A stretch of 64,000 nt of DNA from Shewanella corallii (lineage in GTDB: Bacteria; Pseudomonadota; Gammaproteobacteria; Enterobacterales; Shewanellaceae). Of this stretch, positions 20,040-29,594 are shown one piece after another. Position numbers and translations under genes: made by a program. Each line of letters begins with the position of its first letter. The first letter of the stretch is position 1. Where the stretch lies: positions 62,001 through 126,000 of the forward strand of contig NZ_JAKIKT010000005.1 of NCBI RefSeq assembly GCF_023349125.1, given 5' to 3'. A model generated the notes under the pieces. The model saw only the letters and a list, made by a program, of their open reading frames with translations, was not told where the DNA came from and made no database searches.

Positions 20040-20951
20040 TTACCCCATCATCTTTTCAATTGGCATGACCAGAATGGAAGAGGCGCCCAGCTTGGTCAGC
20101 TCCTCCATTGTGTCCCAGAACAGATCTTCACTGCTCACAGCGTGAATGGCGACGCGATTGGTATCGTCATTCAATGGCAGCACAGTGGGGTTTTCTGCGC
20201 CTGGCAGCAGGGCAACAATCTCATTCAGGGTGTCTGTTGGGGCGTGCAGCAGTATGTACTTGCTTTCACGGGCGCGGATAACGCCATTCACACGGGACAG
20301 GATTTTATCGATAAGGGCTTGCTTGGCATCGGATTGGGGGACGGATGACTGAATGATGCAGGCCATGGATTTGAAGATCACTTCAGTCTCATACAGACCG
20401 TTGGCTTCCAGCGTTGCACCTGTGGAAACCAGGTCGCAAATCCCATCAGCCAGACCCGCTCTTGGGGCCACCTCTACGGACCCTTTCAGCATACAGTCTT
20501 TGTATACTATGCCTTTTGACTGCATATAGCGGCGCAGCAGGTTGGGATAAGAGGTTGCCAGGCGTAATCCTTCCAATGAGCCTGAGTCACGATAGTCAAA
20601 CTCGTTGGGTACAGCCAGAGACAGACGGCAGGCACCGAAATCCAGTTGTCTCAGCTTGGTATAGGCGGCATCTTTGCCCAGAGACTCCCGTTCAATCTGC
20701 TCCTCTTCCAGCACGTTCTCGCCTATGATACCGAGATCTACCACTCCATCCATCACCAGGCCGGGGATATCGTCATCGCGCACCCTCAGTAAATCTATGG
20801 GCATATTATCGGCGTGTGCGATAAGCCGCTGCTCGTTAACATTGAATTTCACGCCACAGCTTTTCAATAGCTTTTGCGAGTCTTTGGACAGGCGTCCGGA
20901 TTTTTGAATGGCAATTCGCAGACGTTGGCTTGAGCTCTGGTTGTCGGTCAT
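20040..20951 (-). CDS. hisG: ATP phosphoribosyltransferase, long form
   Basis: HisG catalyses the committed step of histidine synthesis, joining ATP and PRPP. At 303 residues this is the long form, with a C-terminal ACT-like domain (about 225-303) that gives histidine feedback control. The catalytic part has [16 protein letters not shown] at the N terminus and the PRPP-binding [14 protein letters not shown]. It is the first structural gene of the operon, controlled by the leader-peptide attenuator upstream. Confidence 0.97.
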   Translation of the reverse strand: MTDNQSSSQRLRIAIQKSGRLSKDSQKLLKSCGVKFNVNEQRLIAHADNMPIDLLRVRDDDIPGLVMDGVVDLGIIGENVLEEEQIERESLGKDAAYTKLRQLDFGACRLSLAVPNEFDYRDSGSLEGLRLATSYPNLLRRYMQSKGIVYKDCMLKGSVEVAPRAGLADGICDLVSTGATLEANGLYETEVIFKSMACIIQSSVPQSDAKQALIDKILSRVNGVIRARESKYILLHAPTDTLNEIVALLPGAENPTVLPLNDDTNRVAIHAVSSEDLFWDTMEELTKLGASSILVMPIEKMMG

Positions 20952-21020
20952 AGTGTGTTACCCCTGATAATTTGGCTTATTTGCATTCCGTTTGTTTGGT
21001 TTTGCCAAGGTCGGGGTATT

Positions 21021-21051
21021 AAAAAACCCCTGAAATTCCTTCCAGGGGTTT
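21021..21051 (-). terminator. his operon attenuator terminator
   Basis: On the minus strand, AAACCCCTG and CAGGGGTTT form a 9-bp stem followed by a run of T, between the leader peptide and hisG. This matches the terminator half of a histidine attenuator. Confidence 0.92.
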
Positions 21052-21115
21052 ATGCATATTAAAGAGTGCTTACACCGCCAGAAGGAATACACCTTCGGCA
21101 GTCAGCTTCCGAAGG

Positions 21116-21142
21116 CTACCGCTCGTGATGGTGATGATGCAT
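21116..21142 (-). CDS. hisL: his operon leader peptide
   Basis: This reading frame of eight codons plus stop encodes MHHHHHER, with five consecutive histidine codons. Ribosome stalling on these codons when charged tRNA-His is scarce would favour the antiterminator, as in the classical E. coli and Salmonella system. Downstream segments (CTTCGG and CCGAAG) can form alternative pairings before the terminator at 21021-21051. It lies about 165 bases upstream of hisG. The rest of the 20952-21438 region shows no other gene. Confidence 0.93.
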   Translation of the reverse strand: MHHHHHER

Positions 21143-21438
21143 AGCAACGAAAACTGGGTTCATAACAGGTTTTTACTCTCTAAATAAATTTGTTGGTCTA
21201 ATTCGTGTGTCCGAGCGATTGCTCAGTTAACGTGCTTTTTACACTAGTGGTTTTGTTTTTGCCTTGCAAGGACTTATTTGTCTTGGTTGAATTTTATTCA
21301 AGCATGAGGATCTATTGTCCCTGACCTGAAATATTTTCAGAGCAAATCAAACGCCAATCATGGTGAAATCAATGGTTGGAGCAAGCTTGGCAGCCGGGCG
21401 GGTGAATTTGCCTTGAGCTGTATCGGGAAGCAGGCATA

Positions 21439-23460
21439 ATGCCTTTTTCGTTCGGTAGATATCTTATAAGTTTGAAATACCTTCCATCCCAGACGCCAAT
21501 TCCTCCTGCACCCTTTGTGCCTCTGCCCAACTCGGCCTTTGCCTGGCGGGTAGATGCGGTATTCGATAGTCAGGGGCCGCTGGCGTGCAATATCCGCGGT
21601 TATCGCCCCAGAGCAGAGCAGCGTCAGATGGCGGCGGAGATTGTTGATTGTCTTGAACGTAAACAGACTCTGGTGCTGGAAGCCGGTACCGGGGTGGGGA
21701 AGACTTTTGGTTATCTGATCCCTGCGCTGTTATCGGGAAAATCTGTCATCGTCAGTACCGGCAGTAAAAACCTGCAGGAGCAGTTGTTTTATAAAGACTT
21801 GCCCGCACTACTATCCATGTTGGACCCCAAACTTCCCTCCAGTCCAAGGCTGGCATTGCTTAAGGGACGCAGTAACTATCTGTGTCAGCTGAGGCTTGCC
21901 CGGCAGGTGGAGAGCGTGCACAGCCGGGACGAAGGGGTGATAGATGATCTTTTGAAGATCAATCAATGGGCAGGTGTCAGCAAAGATGGCGACCTGGATA
22001 CTCTGACTTCTGTGCCTGAATCATCTATGGCTATTGATATGGTGCGAAGCACCCGGGAGACATGTACCGGTCAACGCTGTGAGTTTTATGCTGAGTGTCA
22101 TACCCGCAAGGCACGGCTCCGGGCCATGGAAGCCAGGGTAATCGTGGTCAATCATCACCTGTTTTTTGCCGACCGGGTGCTGAAAGATACCGGCTTTGCG
22201 GAGCTGCTGCCGCAAACTGATTTGGTGATATTCGATGAGGCTCATTTATTGCCTGATATCGCCGTGACTTACTTCGGCCAGCAGTGCTCCGGCCGTACCC
22301 TGAGCGAAATGCTGTCAGATATCCACGGTATTTACCGGGAAGAGCTGATGGATACTGCCCAGCTTGGGCAATTTTCTCTTCGCTGTCTGCAGGCTTTGAG
22401 CGACTGGCACAATGGTTTGTTTGAGCGCGGCCAAACCGACTGGCGGGCGCTGCTGGGCGATAAAGATATGATGGCCGTCAGCTGGAAATTGATCGCCGAG
22501 CTGGATGGTTTGGCCAAACTCATTCAGGCGCATTTGGGACGCAGTGATGAGTTGGATGATTGTCTGCCCAAACTGATGGAACTCACTGACAAATTTCGGA
22601 TATTTTTTGAGTGTGAAAACCCTTCTTCAGCTTACAGTATCGACCTCGGACACCAATATGCTCTGTTGCGGATATCGCCAATCAATGTAGCCCGTGAGTG
22701 CAGTGCGCTGTTTACTATTGATACCCGCTGGATATTTACCTCGGCTACCTTGCAGGTGAATCGCAGTCTGGAACATTTTGTCAGGGAGCTGGGGCTCAAG
22801 GATGTCAGAGAGGTGATTCTGGACAGCCCCTTTGATTATCAAAGACAGGCGCTGTTTTGTGTACCCAGACACCTGGCCAACGTCGCCAATCAACAACAGG
22901 CTGCCAGGCAACTGATTGACCTCTGTATCAAGGTGGTGGAAGCCGCGGACGGGCGCACCTTTATCCTGTTTACCAGCCACAGAATGATGGAGCTGGTGGC
23001 CCAGGGCCTCAGAGCCAGATTGCTGCAGCCTGTGTTGGTGCAGGGGCAGGGTGGCAAACAAAGCCTGTTGGATAAATTCAGGAAGCTGGGTAATGCCGTA
23101 CTGTTGGGCACAGGCAGTTTCTGGGAAGGGGTGGATGTCAGGGGCAAATTGCTCTCCTGCGTGGTGATCGACAAGCTGCCTTTTGTGTCACCGGATGACC
23201 CACTTTATAAGGCCAGAGCCGACGCCATATCCCGTCAGGGAGGTGATCCCTTTATGCAGTTGTCGCTGCCCCAGGCGGTTATTGCTCTGAAGCAGGGGGC
23301 CGGACGGCTTATTCGGGACGAAAGGGATAAAGGGGTGCTGATCCTTTGTGATAATCGAATCGTTAACCGGGCATATGGTGAAGCGTTTATCGCGTCGCTG
23401 CCCCCAATGAAACGAACCCGGGATCTAGACCGGGCTATTCGCTTTTTGTCATCACTTTAA
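21439..23460 (+). CDS. yoaA: ATP-dependent helicase YoaA (DinG/XPD family)
   Basis: This superfamily 2 helicase with an iron-sulphur cluster belongs to the DinG/YoaA group that unwinds DNA during repair. In 673 residues the Walker A motif is GTGVGKTF, the Walker B/DEAH box is FDEAHLLPD, and cluster cysteines appear in NYLCQL, CTGQRC and AECH. C-terminal helicase motifs include TGSFWEGVDVRG and QGAGRLIRDERD. The ATG at 21439 gives about 50 residues before the conserved domain, and the true start could be slightly later. YoaA rather than DinG is favoured by its length and overall pattern. Confidence 0.88.
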   Translation: MPFSFGRYLISLKYLPSQTPIPPAPFVPLPNSAFAWRVDAVFDSQGPLACNIRGYRPRAEQRQMAAEIVDCLERKQTLVLEAGTGVGKTFGYLIPALLSGKSVIVSTGSKNLQEQLFYKDLPALLSMLDPKLPSSPRLALLKGRSNYLCQLRLARQVESVHSRDEGVIDDLLKINQWAGVSKDGDLDTLTSVPESSMAIDMVRSTRETCTGQRCEFYAECHTRKARLRAMEARVIVVNHHLFFADRVLKDTGFAELLPQTDLVIFDEAHLLPDIAVTYFGQQCSGRTLSEMLSDIHGIYREELMDTAQLGQFSLRCLQALSDWHNGLFERGQTDWRALLGDKDMMAVSWKLIAELDGLAKLIQAHLGRSDELDDCLPKLMELTDKFRIFFECENPSSAYSIDLGHQYALLRISPINVARECSALFTIDTRWIFTSATLQVNRSLEHFVRELGLKDVREVILDSPFDYQRQALFCVPRHLANVANQQQAARQLIDLCIKVVEAADGRTFILFTSHRMMELVAQGLRARLLQPVLVQGQGGKQSLLDKFRKLGNAVLLGTGSFWEGVDVRGKLLSCVVIDKLPFVSPDDPLYKARADAISRQGGDPFMQLSLPQAVIALKQGAGRLIRDERDKGVLILCDNRIVNRAYGEAFIASLPPMKRTRDLDRAIRFLSSL

Positions 23461-23540
23461 CGGCCTTTAAAGGGTGGCGAAATTTCATTTCAGATGTTAA
23501 TAATATTGAGATAAATGTTTGCTTCGCCAAGGAGAAGGTG

Positions 23541-24161
23541 ATGCTTTTTCAGGATTTAACAGGCCATGGATTTGGCATTGACAGTGTGAGATATCAGGGA
23601 ACACTGAGATATTGGTATGAAGACAGGGGATACGGCTTCATCTTACCGGATGATGGCAGTCAGGACGTATTTATCTACTTCTCCCAATTGGAACATCTGT
23701 GTCGACCTCCCCAGTTGGGGGATAGGGTCACTTATGAGTTGGATGAACTCAGTGGTCGTCCCAAGGCTGTTAAAGCAGACATTCCCGGTGTTCCCCGCCG
23801 TAGTTACGGCTTCAGTAAAATGGGCATGGCACAATTGTTCAGTGCCAGAAATATTCTCAGATTCTGGATGCTTATCTTAGTCAGTATTATTTTGTTTATG
23901 ACGCTCGAAAGATGGCAGTCGTTGCAGGACGATAAAGCGGCACTGGCCGCTTCTCCTTACCCGGATATGCTCCGATCTTCGCTTAGTGTGTTGCCCCTTG
24001 ACCCAGCCCGGCAGTGTGGAATCAAGAATCAGTGCAGCCAAATGCGATCCTGTCAGGAAGCGATTTACTATTTGGATGAATGTGGTGTTACCGGGTTGGA
24101 TCCCGATAATAACCGAATTCCCTGTGAGCAAAGTGTCTGCAGTCTGGCACAGGAAAAATAG
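23541..24161 (+). CDS. Membrane protein with cold-shock and excalibur domains
   Basis: This 206-residue protein has an N-terminal cold-shock-like domain (about 15-80; YEDRGYGFILPD and DVFIYFSQL mirror RNP1 and RNP2), a central membrane helix (about 110-125, FWMLILVSIILFM) and a C-terminal excalibur-type calcium-binding domain. The last has CSQMRSCQEAIYYLDECG and the EF-like loop LDPDNNRIPCE. In the loop, the usual third aspartate and glycine are replaced by Asn and Arg. One end would face nucleic acid in the cytoplasm and the other the periplasm. The ATG at 23541 follows GGAGAAGG; a GTG one codon earlier is possible. The role is unknown. Confidence 0.85.
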   Translation: MLFQDLTGHGFGIDSVRYQGTLRYWYEDRGYGFILPDDGSQDVFIYFSQLEHLCRPPQLGDRVTYELDELSGRPKAVKADIPGVPRRSYGFSKMGMAQLFSARNILRFWMLILVSIILFMTLERWQSLQDDKAALAASPYPDMLRSSLSVLPLDPARQCGIKNQCSQMRSCQEAIYYLDECGVTGLDPDNNRIPCEQSVCSLAQEK

Positions 24162-24166
24162 CTGTG

Positions 24167-24190
24167 AAGGCCTCTTTTGAGGCCTTTTTT
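24167..24190 (+). terminator. Terminator of the cold-shock/excalibur gene
   Basis: An 8-bp stem (AAGGCCTC with GAGGCCTT) and a TTTT loop are followed by further T residues. Confidence 0.88.
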
Positions 24191-24299
24191 ACAGCCTGAT
24201 AGGGAAAGTCCAAAAGATCAGCGCTTACTCATAAGTTGCAGTTCTCAATCATTCTGTTTACATGCCTGAAACCATACTGTTATCCTGAGGCTCATTCAG

Positions 24300-24339
24300 G
24301 GATATCTGCAGTCCTAGGGATGGGTTCCCTCAGATATCC
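24300..24339. repeat. Inverted repeat upstream of the FIST-GGDEF gene
   Basis: Perfect 9-bp arms, GGATATCTG and CAGATATCC, enclose a smaller GGGA/TCCC stem. The element lies about 80-120 bases before the gene. It does not show the conserved bases of a c-di-GMP (GEMM) riboswitch. Confidence 0.5.
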
Positions 24340-24416
24340 ATTCAGGAATGGAAGCCTGAAACGTATTGGTGTACCGATCTCTCAGGAGGAGTGATCAGTA
24401 TCCGGAATAGGCATCT

Positions 24417-26246
24417 ATGATAGATACTCTCTCCCTTGAGATAGATCACCCGGAGCAGCTGGCCTTTTTTCTGGCGTCACAGTCTGTTCAACAGAAGTAC
24501 CTCAGGTCGAGTGGCTGTCTGGTCCTGCTTTATTCTGCCAATGTCGATCAGTTCTTCCTCTCTCAGTTGCTTGATGCTGCAACCTTTTGGTGCCCCAAAG
24601 CGGTAGTTGCCGGTGCCACTTCAACCGGTGAAATTCGTCATGGTGAAACCCTGCTGGGTAAGACTATTGCGACCCTTTATTTCTTTGAACATTCTTCCGT
24701 CACTCTGGAGTCCATAGAAAGTGAACCCGGCTGCGAGCAGGAGCAGGGGAGAACTCTGGCTGAGCGGATGCAAGGTCTGAGAGATCTCAAGGCGGCGCTT
24801 TTACTGGGAAATCCCCTTAAGTGTAACTTTGCCGAAGTCCATGCAGGCTTTACCTCAGTGCCACTGCCTTGCCCGGTTTTTGGTGGCGGGGCCGGCGATT
24901 ATGCCATGGAACAAGCCTGGGTAATGGCAGGCAAGCTTTGTTCCCAAACAGCTTTGGTTGTTGTGGGCTTTAGTGGACCCTCTCTGGATGTTGAACTGCA
25001 TGATGTGCTTGGGTGGCGACGTATGACGCCATCAATGCGTATCACTTCAGCGACAGGCAATACGGTCCATACGATAGATAACCGTCCTGCTGGCGATATC
25101 TATAAAGAGTTTCTGGGGATCTCTGCCGATAGACAGTTTTTTTCTAATGCGCTGGGCTTTCCACTGCTGATCAGAGAGGGCAAACAATTGGTGGCCAAGG
25201 TTCCTTTGGGGGCTGATGAAGAAGGCAACCTTGAATTTGTCAGCAAGGTGAGTGATGACGAAGAGTTCTCTTTGGGATTTGTTCACCCTGAACTGCTGGA
25301 ACAGCAACTTTTGTGTCTGAATCAAAAGATGGCGGCTTTCTTCCCGGATACAGTGCTCCTGTTCTCCTGCGGCTGCCGACGTTTTGTGCTGTTGGAAGAT
25401 ATTCTGGATGAGACCCGTAGCTTTGAAAAAATCGCTCCTACGTTTGGCTTTTATACCGTCAGTGAGATAGCCGCGGAGCGTGGTTTACTCAACCTGAGTC
25501 TGGTTGCGGTAGGCATGAGGGAAGGCGCAAAGCCCAATGTCAGACCATCTCCTCCTAAGTTTGTCGAACCTGATGGCATCGCCAGACTGGATCAGTTCGC
25601 CAATACCCATTCACGAATTCTGAAAAGGCTGTTGCATTTCATCTCAGCTCTCAATCGCGAGCTTGAGGGTAAAAACAGAGAGATGGAGAAGCTCAGTTAT
25701 CTTGATGGTCTCACCGGAATCGCCAATCGCCGTCGATTTGATCGCAGACTGGAAGAGGATTGGCGCAGTGCCATCCGCAGTGGTCGGCCCTTAAGCCTGT
25801 TGATGATAGACGTAGACAGCTTTAAAGCCTTTAACGATACATATGGGCATTTAGCCGGTGACGATTGTCTGAGGCAACTTGCCAGCAAAATGTCTGCATC
25901 TGTCAGCCGTGGCACAGACCTGGTCGCCCGCTATGGCGGTGAAGAGTTCGCGGTCATTATGCCCAATACTGATGGCAGAGGTGGTCTCAAAGTGGCCAGA
26001 GAGATCCACAAACGGGTAGCGGCGCTGGCAATACCACACTCTGACAGTCAGGCTGACAGCGAGGTGGTCACTGTCAGTATAGGAATTTCCTGTATGGTGC
26101 CCGCTGCAAACGAAGACGTAGACAAGCTGCAGCATGCAGCAGACAGAGCGCTTTACCAGGCCAAAAGCAATGGGCGCAATCTGATTGTTAAGGCGTCAGA
26201 CGCCTTTGTACCTTCTCTGGTCGCCAAAGATACAGGTACCCTTTAA
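24417..26246 (+). CDS. FIST-domain diguanylate cyclase
   Basis: The 609-residue protein joins a FIST sensor (FIST_N about 35-235, FIST_C about 240-385) to a short coiled linker and a GGDEF domain (about 430-595). FIST domains are proposed to sense small ligands, possibly amino acids. The cyclase signature is intact (RYGGEEFAVIMPN), and an RGTD sequence five residues upstream forms a typical inhibitory I-site, so product-inhibited c-di-GMP synthesis is likely. There is no signal peptide or membrane helix. A 255-base upstream region holds an inverted repeat. Confidence 0.9.
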   Translation: MIDTLSLEIDHPEQLAFFLASQSVQQKYLRSSGCLVLLYSANVDQFFLSQLLDAATFWCPKAVVAGATSTGEIRHGETLLGKTIATLYFFEHSSVTLESIESEPGCEQEQGRTLAERMQGLRDLKAALLLGNPLKCNFAEVHAGFTSVPLPCPVFGGGAGDYAMEQAWVMAGKLCSQTALVVVGFSGPSLDVELHDVLGWRRMTPSMRITSATGNTVHTIDNRPAGDIYKEFLGISADRQFFSNALGFPLLIREGKQLVAKVPLGADEEGNLEFVSKVSDDEEFSLGFVHPELLEQQLLCLNQKMAAFFPDTVLLFSCGCRRFVLLEDILDETRSFEKIAPTFGFYTVSEIAAERGLLNLSLVAVGMREGAKPNVRPSPPKFVEPDGIARLDQFANTHSRILKRLLHFISALNRELEGKNREMEKLSYLDGLTGIANRRRFDRRLEEDWRSAIRSGRPLSLLMIDVDSFKAFNDTYGHLAGDDCLRQLASKMSASVSRGTDLVARYGGEEFAVIMPNTDGRGGLKVAREIHKRVAALAIPHSDSQADSEVVTVSIGISCMVPAANEDVDKLQHAADRALYQAKSNGRNLIVKASDAFVPSLVAKDTGTL

Positions 26247-26293
26247 ACAGTAATTAATTCAAGTGTCTGATTTGTAAACCTATTCCTATCATA

Positions 26294-27055
26294 ATGAAAA
26301 CAGTTTCTTTACCTGAACACGTACAGCCAGCGCTTCTGACTCCGGAAGCTCAATCTATCGAGGAGCGTCTCATCGCAAAAGGTGACGCTGATTACGCTCT
26401 TAAAGTTCAGGGTTACTTCAAACATACGGCTGGCGTTGACGGAAAAGCGGACATATTCATCGGACTGAGGACGCCACTACTGCGACTCGAAGTCAAACAA
26501 CTCAGCAACAGTGAATTTGCCAACTCTTTGCCACAAATACTGTCTTTACTGGGGTCCAACATTCATGAAGTCAGACATGGCGCACTGCTATTGCTGGTGG
26601 ACTTATACAAACGCAGTAACCCAGTTACGCGGGAGGAAATTTTTAATTCCTACCTGTCCCACAGGGCGCTGATAAATAACTGGGATTTGGTCGATAGCTC
26701 AGCACCTTACATTGCTGGACCAGGATTGCAGTCAAGGGGAAGGCCCTGGGTGCATACCCTGGCTTGCTCATCATCAATCTGGGACCGGCGGATTGCTGTC
26801 GTTGCTCATTGGTGGTATATCCGTCACGGCGATTGTTACGCTATTTATGATCTGGCGGCGCAGTTGCTGGATGACCCGGAAGATCTTATTCATAAAGCGG
26901 TGGGCTGGATGTTGCGGGAAGCCGGAAAGAAAGATCTGCCCCGGCTGACAGCCTTTATTGAACAGCATTACGCCAGGATGCCCAGAGTGATGCTTCGCTA
27001 TGCTATTGAAAAACACCCTGAGCCAGAAAGACAAAGGCTGCTAGCCTTGTCCTGA
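26294..27055 (+). CDS. DNA alkylation repair protein (AlkD-like, HEAT repeats)
   Basis: The 253-residue protein belongs to the AlkD/AlkC-type DNA alkylation repair family (PF08713), all-helical HEAT-like glycosylases that excise N3- and N7-alkylated purines. Family landmarks are FIGLRTPLLR near residue 56, NNWDLVDSSAPYI with the tryptophan and catalytic-type aspartate, the basic stretch WDRRIAVVAHWWYIR, and KAVGWMLREAGK. It starts 47 bases after the FIST-GGDEF gene without a visible terminator between them. Confidence 0.88.
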   Translation: MKTVSLPEHVQPALLTPEAQSIEERLIAKGDADYALKVQGYFKHTAGVDGKADIFIGLRTPLLRLEVKQLSNSEFANSLPQILSLLGSNIHEVRHGALLLLVDLYKRSNPVTREEIFNSYLSHRALINNWDLVDSSAPYIAGPGLQSRGRPWVHTLACSSSIWDRRIAVVAHWWYIRHGDCYAIYDLAAQLLDDPEDLIHKAVGWMLREAGKKDLPRLTAFIEQHYARMPRVMLRYAIEKHPEPERQRLLALS

Positions 27056-27095
27056 ACCTGAGGCACTATCGCCGCAGCCCTGAATTTACCTGTAT

Positions 27096-28355
27096 TTACC
27101 CATTTGCATGCTGTTTCAGCAACTGCTGCTCCACGTAGAGGCTTTGCAGGAACATCACCAGATAGCCGGCCCCGAGAGCCAGAATCACGCTCACTACATT
27201 GTTGGAGTATTCCCTCAGCAGGAAGAAAGCGATCACCATAGCCACCAGGCCACCAATACGGATCAACAGGCTCTGATTAAAACAATCATGAGCTTTGATA
27301 AAGGCCAATTGGTAAGCATTCAGCATCATCAGTCCAAAGAAACTGGCGAAGTGGGTTAATACAATCGCAGACCCCTGATAATCCTGCGGATAGAGCCAGG
27401 CCACCAGAGTATCGGCGAATCCCAGCATCAAGAGGAAAAACATCACCGACACCAGGGCGGTAAAACGATACAAGGTGCGTTTAATATCCCCAATGGCGAT
27501 ATAGTTGCCATCCCTGACGTGTTTGGAGAGTTCCGGCAAAACAAAGCGATAGATGGGGAACACGAACAGCAAGGTGATATAGGTGATGACAGGGCGTACA
27601 ACGACCTGAAAATCCCCCAGCTCATCAACGGAAAAATAGCGAATGGTCAGCAGTACCATCAGGTAGATCATCATGATGCTGGCACCCGTCTCCAGTGAGG
27701 CGGTGACGCTTTTTTGCATGAAGTTCTTCAAATCCGCTGACAGGTTAACGCTTTGTAGAGGGTGAGTGCTTATCTGTTGGCGACGAGCGGTGAACATATA
27801 CGCTGCCAGTACCAGATTACCCAAAATCAAACTGTGGAACAGGGCGCTCAGCGGCGCCATATCCAGCACCAGATAGCCCAGACTGAACAACAGGATCTGT
27901 GAGACGGGATCCAGCCAGGTGACCCGGTTACTGATGTCATACAGCCGATACATGGCCAGTTGATTGGTAAAGTAAACCTTAAGCCCCATAGACAGTATGA
28001 TGCCCACCAACTGCCAGTAGGCGACATCCATGTTCAGTTTATGCTTGATGTAGGGCAGTACCAGCCCCCAGGTCAGTAGCACCATCACTATCAGGCTATA
28101 GCGGAACAGGTTGATAATATCTTTATCGTTACGGGTGCGGGCGTAGCTGACCACCATGGAGGTGCGAAAGCCTGTCATCAGGATCAGCGACAGGGAGATA
28201 ACATCCACTACAGTGTGGTAAACAGCCAAAGACTCCTTGGCAACGAAAGAGGCCAGAGCGATCTTAAAGCCATAGCCCAGGGCGATACTGAGCAGAGTGG
28301 CACCTATGCCGCTGATAAATACTCGCTTGAGTTCGCCTAATGAATCCTGTGACAT
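27096..28355 (-). CDS. Flippase-like polytopic membrane protein (MOP superfamily)
   Basis: This 419-residue protein has about 12 hydrophobic segments arranged like Wzx or polysaccharide-exporter proteins of the MOP superfamily. There is an N-terminal amphipathic stretch (FISGIGATLLSIALGYGFKI) and a repeated pattern of paired helices. No glycosyltransferase or polysaccharide genes are adjacent, so the substrate is unknown. It is monocistronic, divergent from tsaB, and convergent with the AlkD-like gene. No terminator is obvious in the 40-base gap. Confidence 0.72.
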   Translation of the reverse strand: MSQDSLGELKRVFISGIGATLLSIALGYGFKIALASFVAKESLAVYHTVVDVISLSLILMTGFRTSMVVSYARTRNDKDIINLFRYSLIVMVLLTWGLVLPYIKHKLNMDVAYWQLVGIILSMGLKVYFTNQLAMYRLYDISNRVTWLDPVSQILLFSLGYLVLDMAPLSALFHSLILGNLVLAAYMFTARRQQISTHPLQSVNLSADLKNFMQKSVTASLETGASIMMIYLMVLLTIRYFSVDELGDFQVVVRPVITYITLLFVFPIYRFVLPELSKHVRDGNYIAIGDIKRTLYRFTALVSVMFFLLMLGFADTLVAWLYPQDYQGSAIVLTHFASFFGLMMLNAYQLAFIKAHDCFNQSLLIRIGGLVAMVIAFFLLREYSNNVVSVILALGAGYLVMFLQSLYVEQQLLKQHANG

Positions 28356-28614
28356 GCCTTAACCGCTTTATCCCTGTAATCGAGGGCGCAGTGTAAGAAT
28401 TATTCTCAATTCGCTAAGTGAGCGAGGTCACAAACCTGGGGCTGATCCCTGCGTATCACTGCAGATCGGTTTAATACTGAGCGATCTGTGTTCAGGGACA
28501 GGTCTCTGCTCGCCCTCAAGCCTGTGTTTTCATGGCACAGATGTTATTATTCCCGGCCAATGACAGGTGGAGATAAACACCACCTTCCACAGATGATTGA
28601 GTGAGACCAACAAG

Positions 28615-29304
28615 ATGTCGACAATTCTGGCCCTGGATACCTGTACTGAAGCCTGCTCTGCCGCATTGACTTATCAGGGAAATGAGTACACTGCATTTGA
28701 AGAAGTACCCCGCGAGCACAGCCAGCGACTGCTGCCTATGGTTGATGGTTTGTTGGCCCAGGCTGGGATCAAAATGTGTGATGTCGACCTGCTGGCCTAT
28801 GGTCGCGGCCCGGGGAGTTTCACCGGTATTCGTATCTGTACCAGCATGACTCAGGGACTGGCTCTGGGAGCAGATAAGCCTGTGATTGGCATCTCGACTC
28901 TGGCTGCCATGGCGCAGGCCGCTATCAATAAAGGGGCAAATCAGGTGCTGGTGGCCATCGATGCCAGAATGGGCGAAGTGTATTGGGCTCAATATATTAA
29001 TGTTGACGGTATTGCCACCCTGAAAGGTGACGAGCTGGTTTCTGCTCCAGAGGCGGTTTCCTTGTCACTGGATGAAAATCAACCTATTATCGCTTGTGGG
29101 ACAGGTTTTGATGCATATCCTCAGTTGCTGGGTCTGACAGCCTCGATAACCTTGGATATGGAGTGCAGATTGCCTTCTGCCAAACAGATGCTGACCTTGG
29201 CTCTGCAAGGCGTGAAACTGGGATTACAGACCAGTGTTGATGATCTGCAACCCGTCTATCTTCGTGATACTGTGGCCTGGAAAAAACTCCCAGGCCGTGA
29301 GTAA
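28615..29304 (+). CDS. tsaB: tRNA threonylcarbamoyladenosine synthesis protein TsaB
   Basis: TsaB (YeaZ) is the ASKHA-fold partner of TsaD and TsaE in forming t6A at position 37 of ANN-decoding tRNAs. The N terminus ILALDTCTEACSAAL and the segment GRGPGSFTGIRI are hallmark sequences. The ATG at 28615 gives 229 residues, matching the family; a TTG six codons earlier is a weaker alternative. The next gene begins 29 bases downstream. Confidence 0.96.
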   Translation: MSTILALDTCTEACSAALTYQGNEYTAFEEVPREHSQRLLPMVDGLLAQAGIKMCDVDLLAYGRGPGSFTGIRICTSMTQGLALGADKPVIGISTLAAMAQAAINKGANQVLVAIDARMGEVYWAQYINVDGIATLKGDELVSAPEAVSLSLDENQPIIACGTGFDAYPQLLGLTASITLDMECRLPSAKQMLTLALQGVKLGLQTSVDDLQPVYLRDTVAWKKLPGRE

Positions 29305-29333
29305 GAGTTAACGCAAAGGAGGCGTCAGCCATT

Positions 29334-29594
29334 ATGCAAATCAGCCAGGCTGGCTATGGGTATGTAACACAAGCTACACCCTCTGTTGGTCAGGGGGCGC
29401 AAGTGCCTTCGAGGCTTGATACCTCCTCTGTTAACGCCATTTCCGATAAAAAGCCTGACACAGCTTCCGGTCAGATTATTTATGAACGACATCTGACCAC
29501 AGGTCGTCAGGCTATCAGCCAGTATCTGCATACCCAACATGCCTCCCAGAGAGAGGCCATTTCGCAAGCTGTGGGTATAGATACCTATGCCTGA
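29334..29594 (+). CDS. Small protein of unknown function
   Basis: I do not recognise this 86-residue protein. It is polar, with no signal peptide or membrane helix. It has a low-complexity Gln/Ser/Thr-rich first half and a probably helical second half (ERHLTTGRQAISQYLHTQ). An AAGGAGG site lies 11 bases before the ATG. Its stop overlaps the following membrane peptidase gene by eight bases, which argues that it is translated and coupled to that gene. Confidence 0.7.
   Translation: MQISQAGYGYVTQATPSVGQGAQVPSRLDTSSVNAISDKKPDTASGQIIYERHLTTGRQAISQYLHTQHASQREAISQAVGIDTYA

Noticed and set aside
21332..21346. LexA-like palindrome CTG...CAG upstream of the YoaA helicase gene
   Set aside because: The spacing is CTG-N9-CAG rather than the CTG-N10-CAG of a LexA box, and the centre does not match the consensus well.
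24190..24416. c-di-GMP riboswitch upstream of the FIST-GGDEF gene
   Set aside because: The conserved GEMM core bases and tetraloop-receptor pattern are not visible; only an unrelated inverted repeat is.
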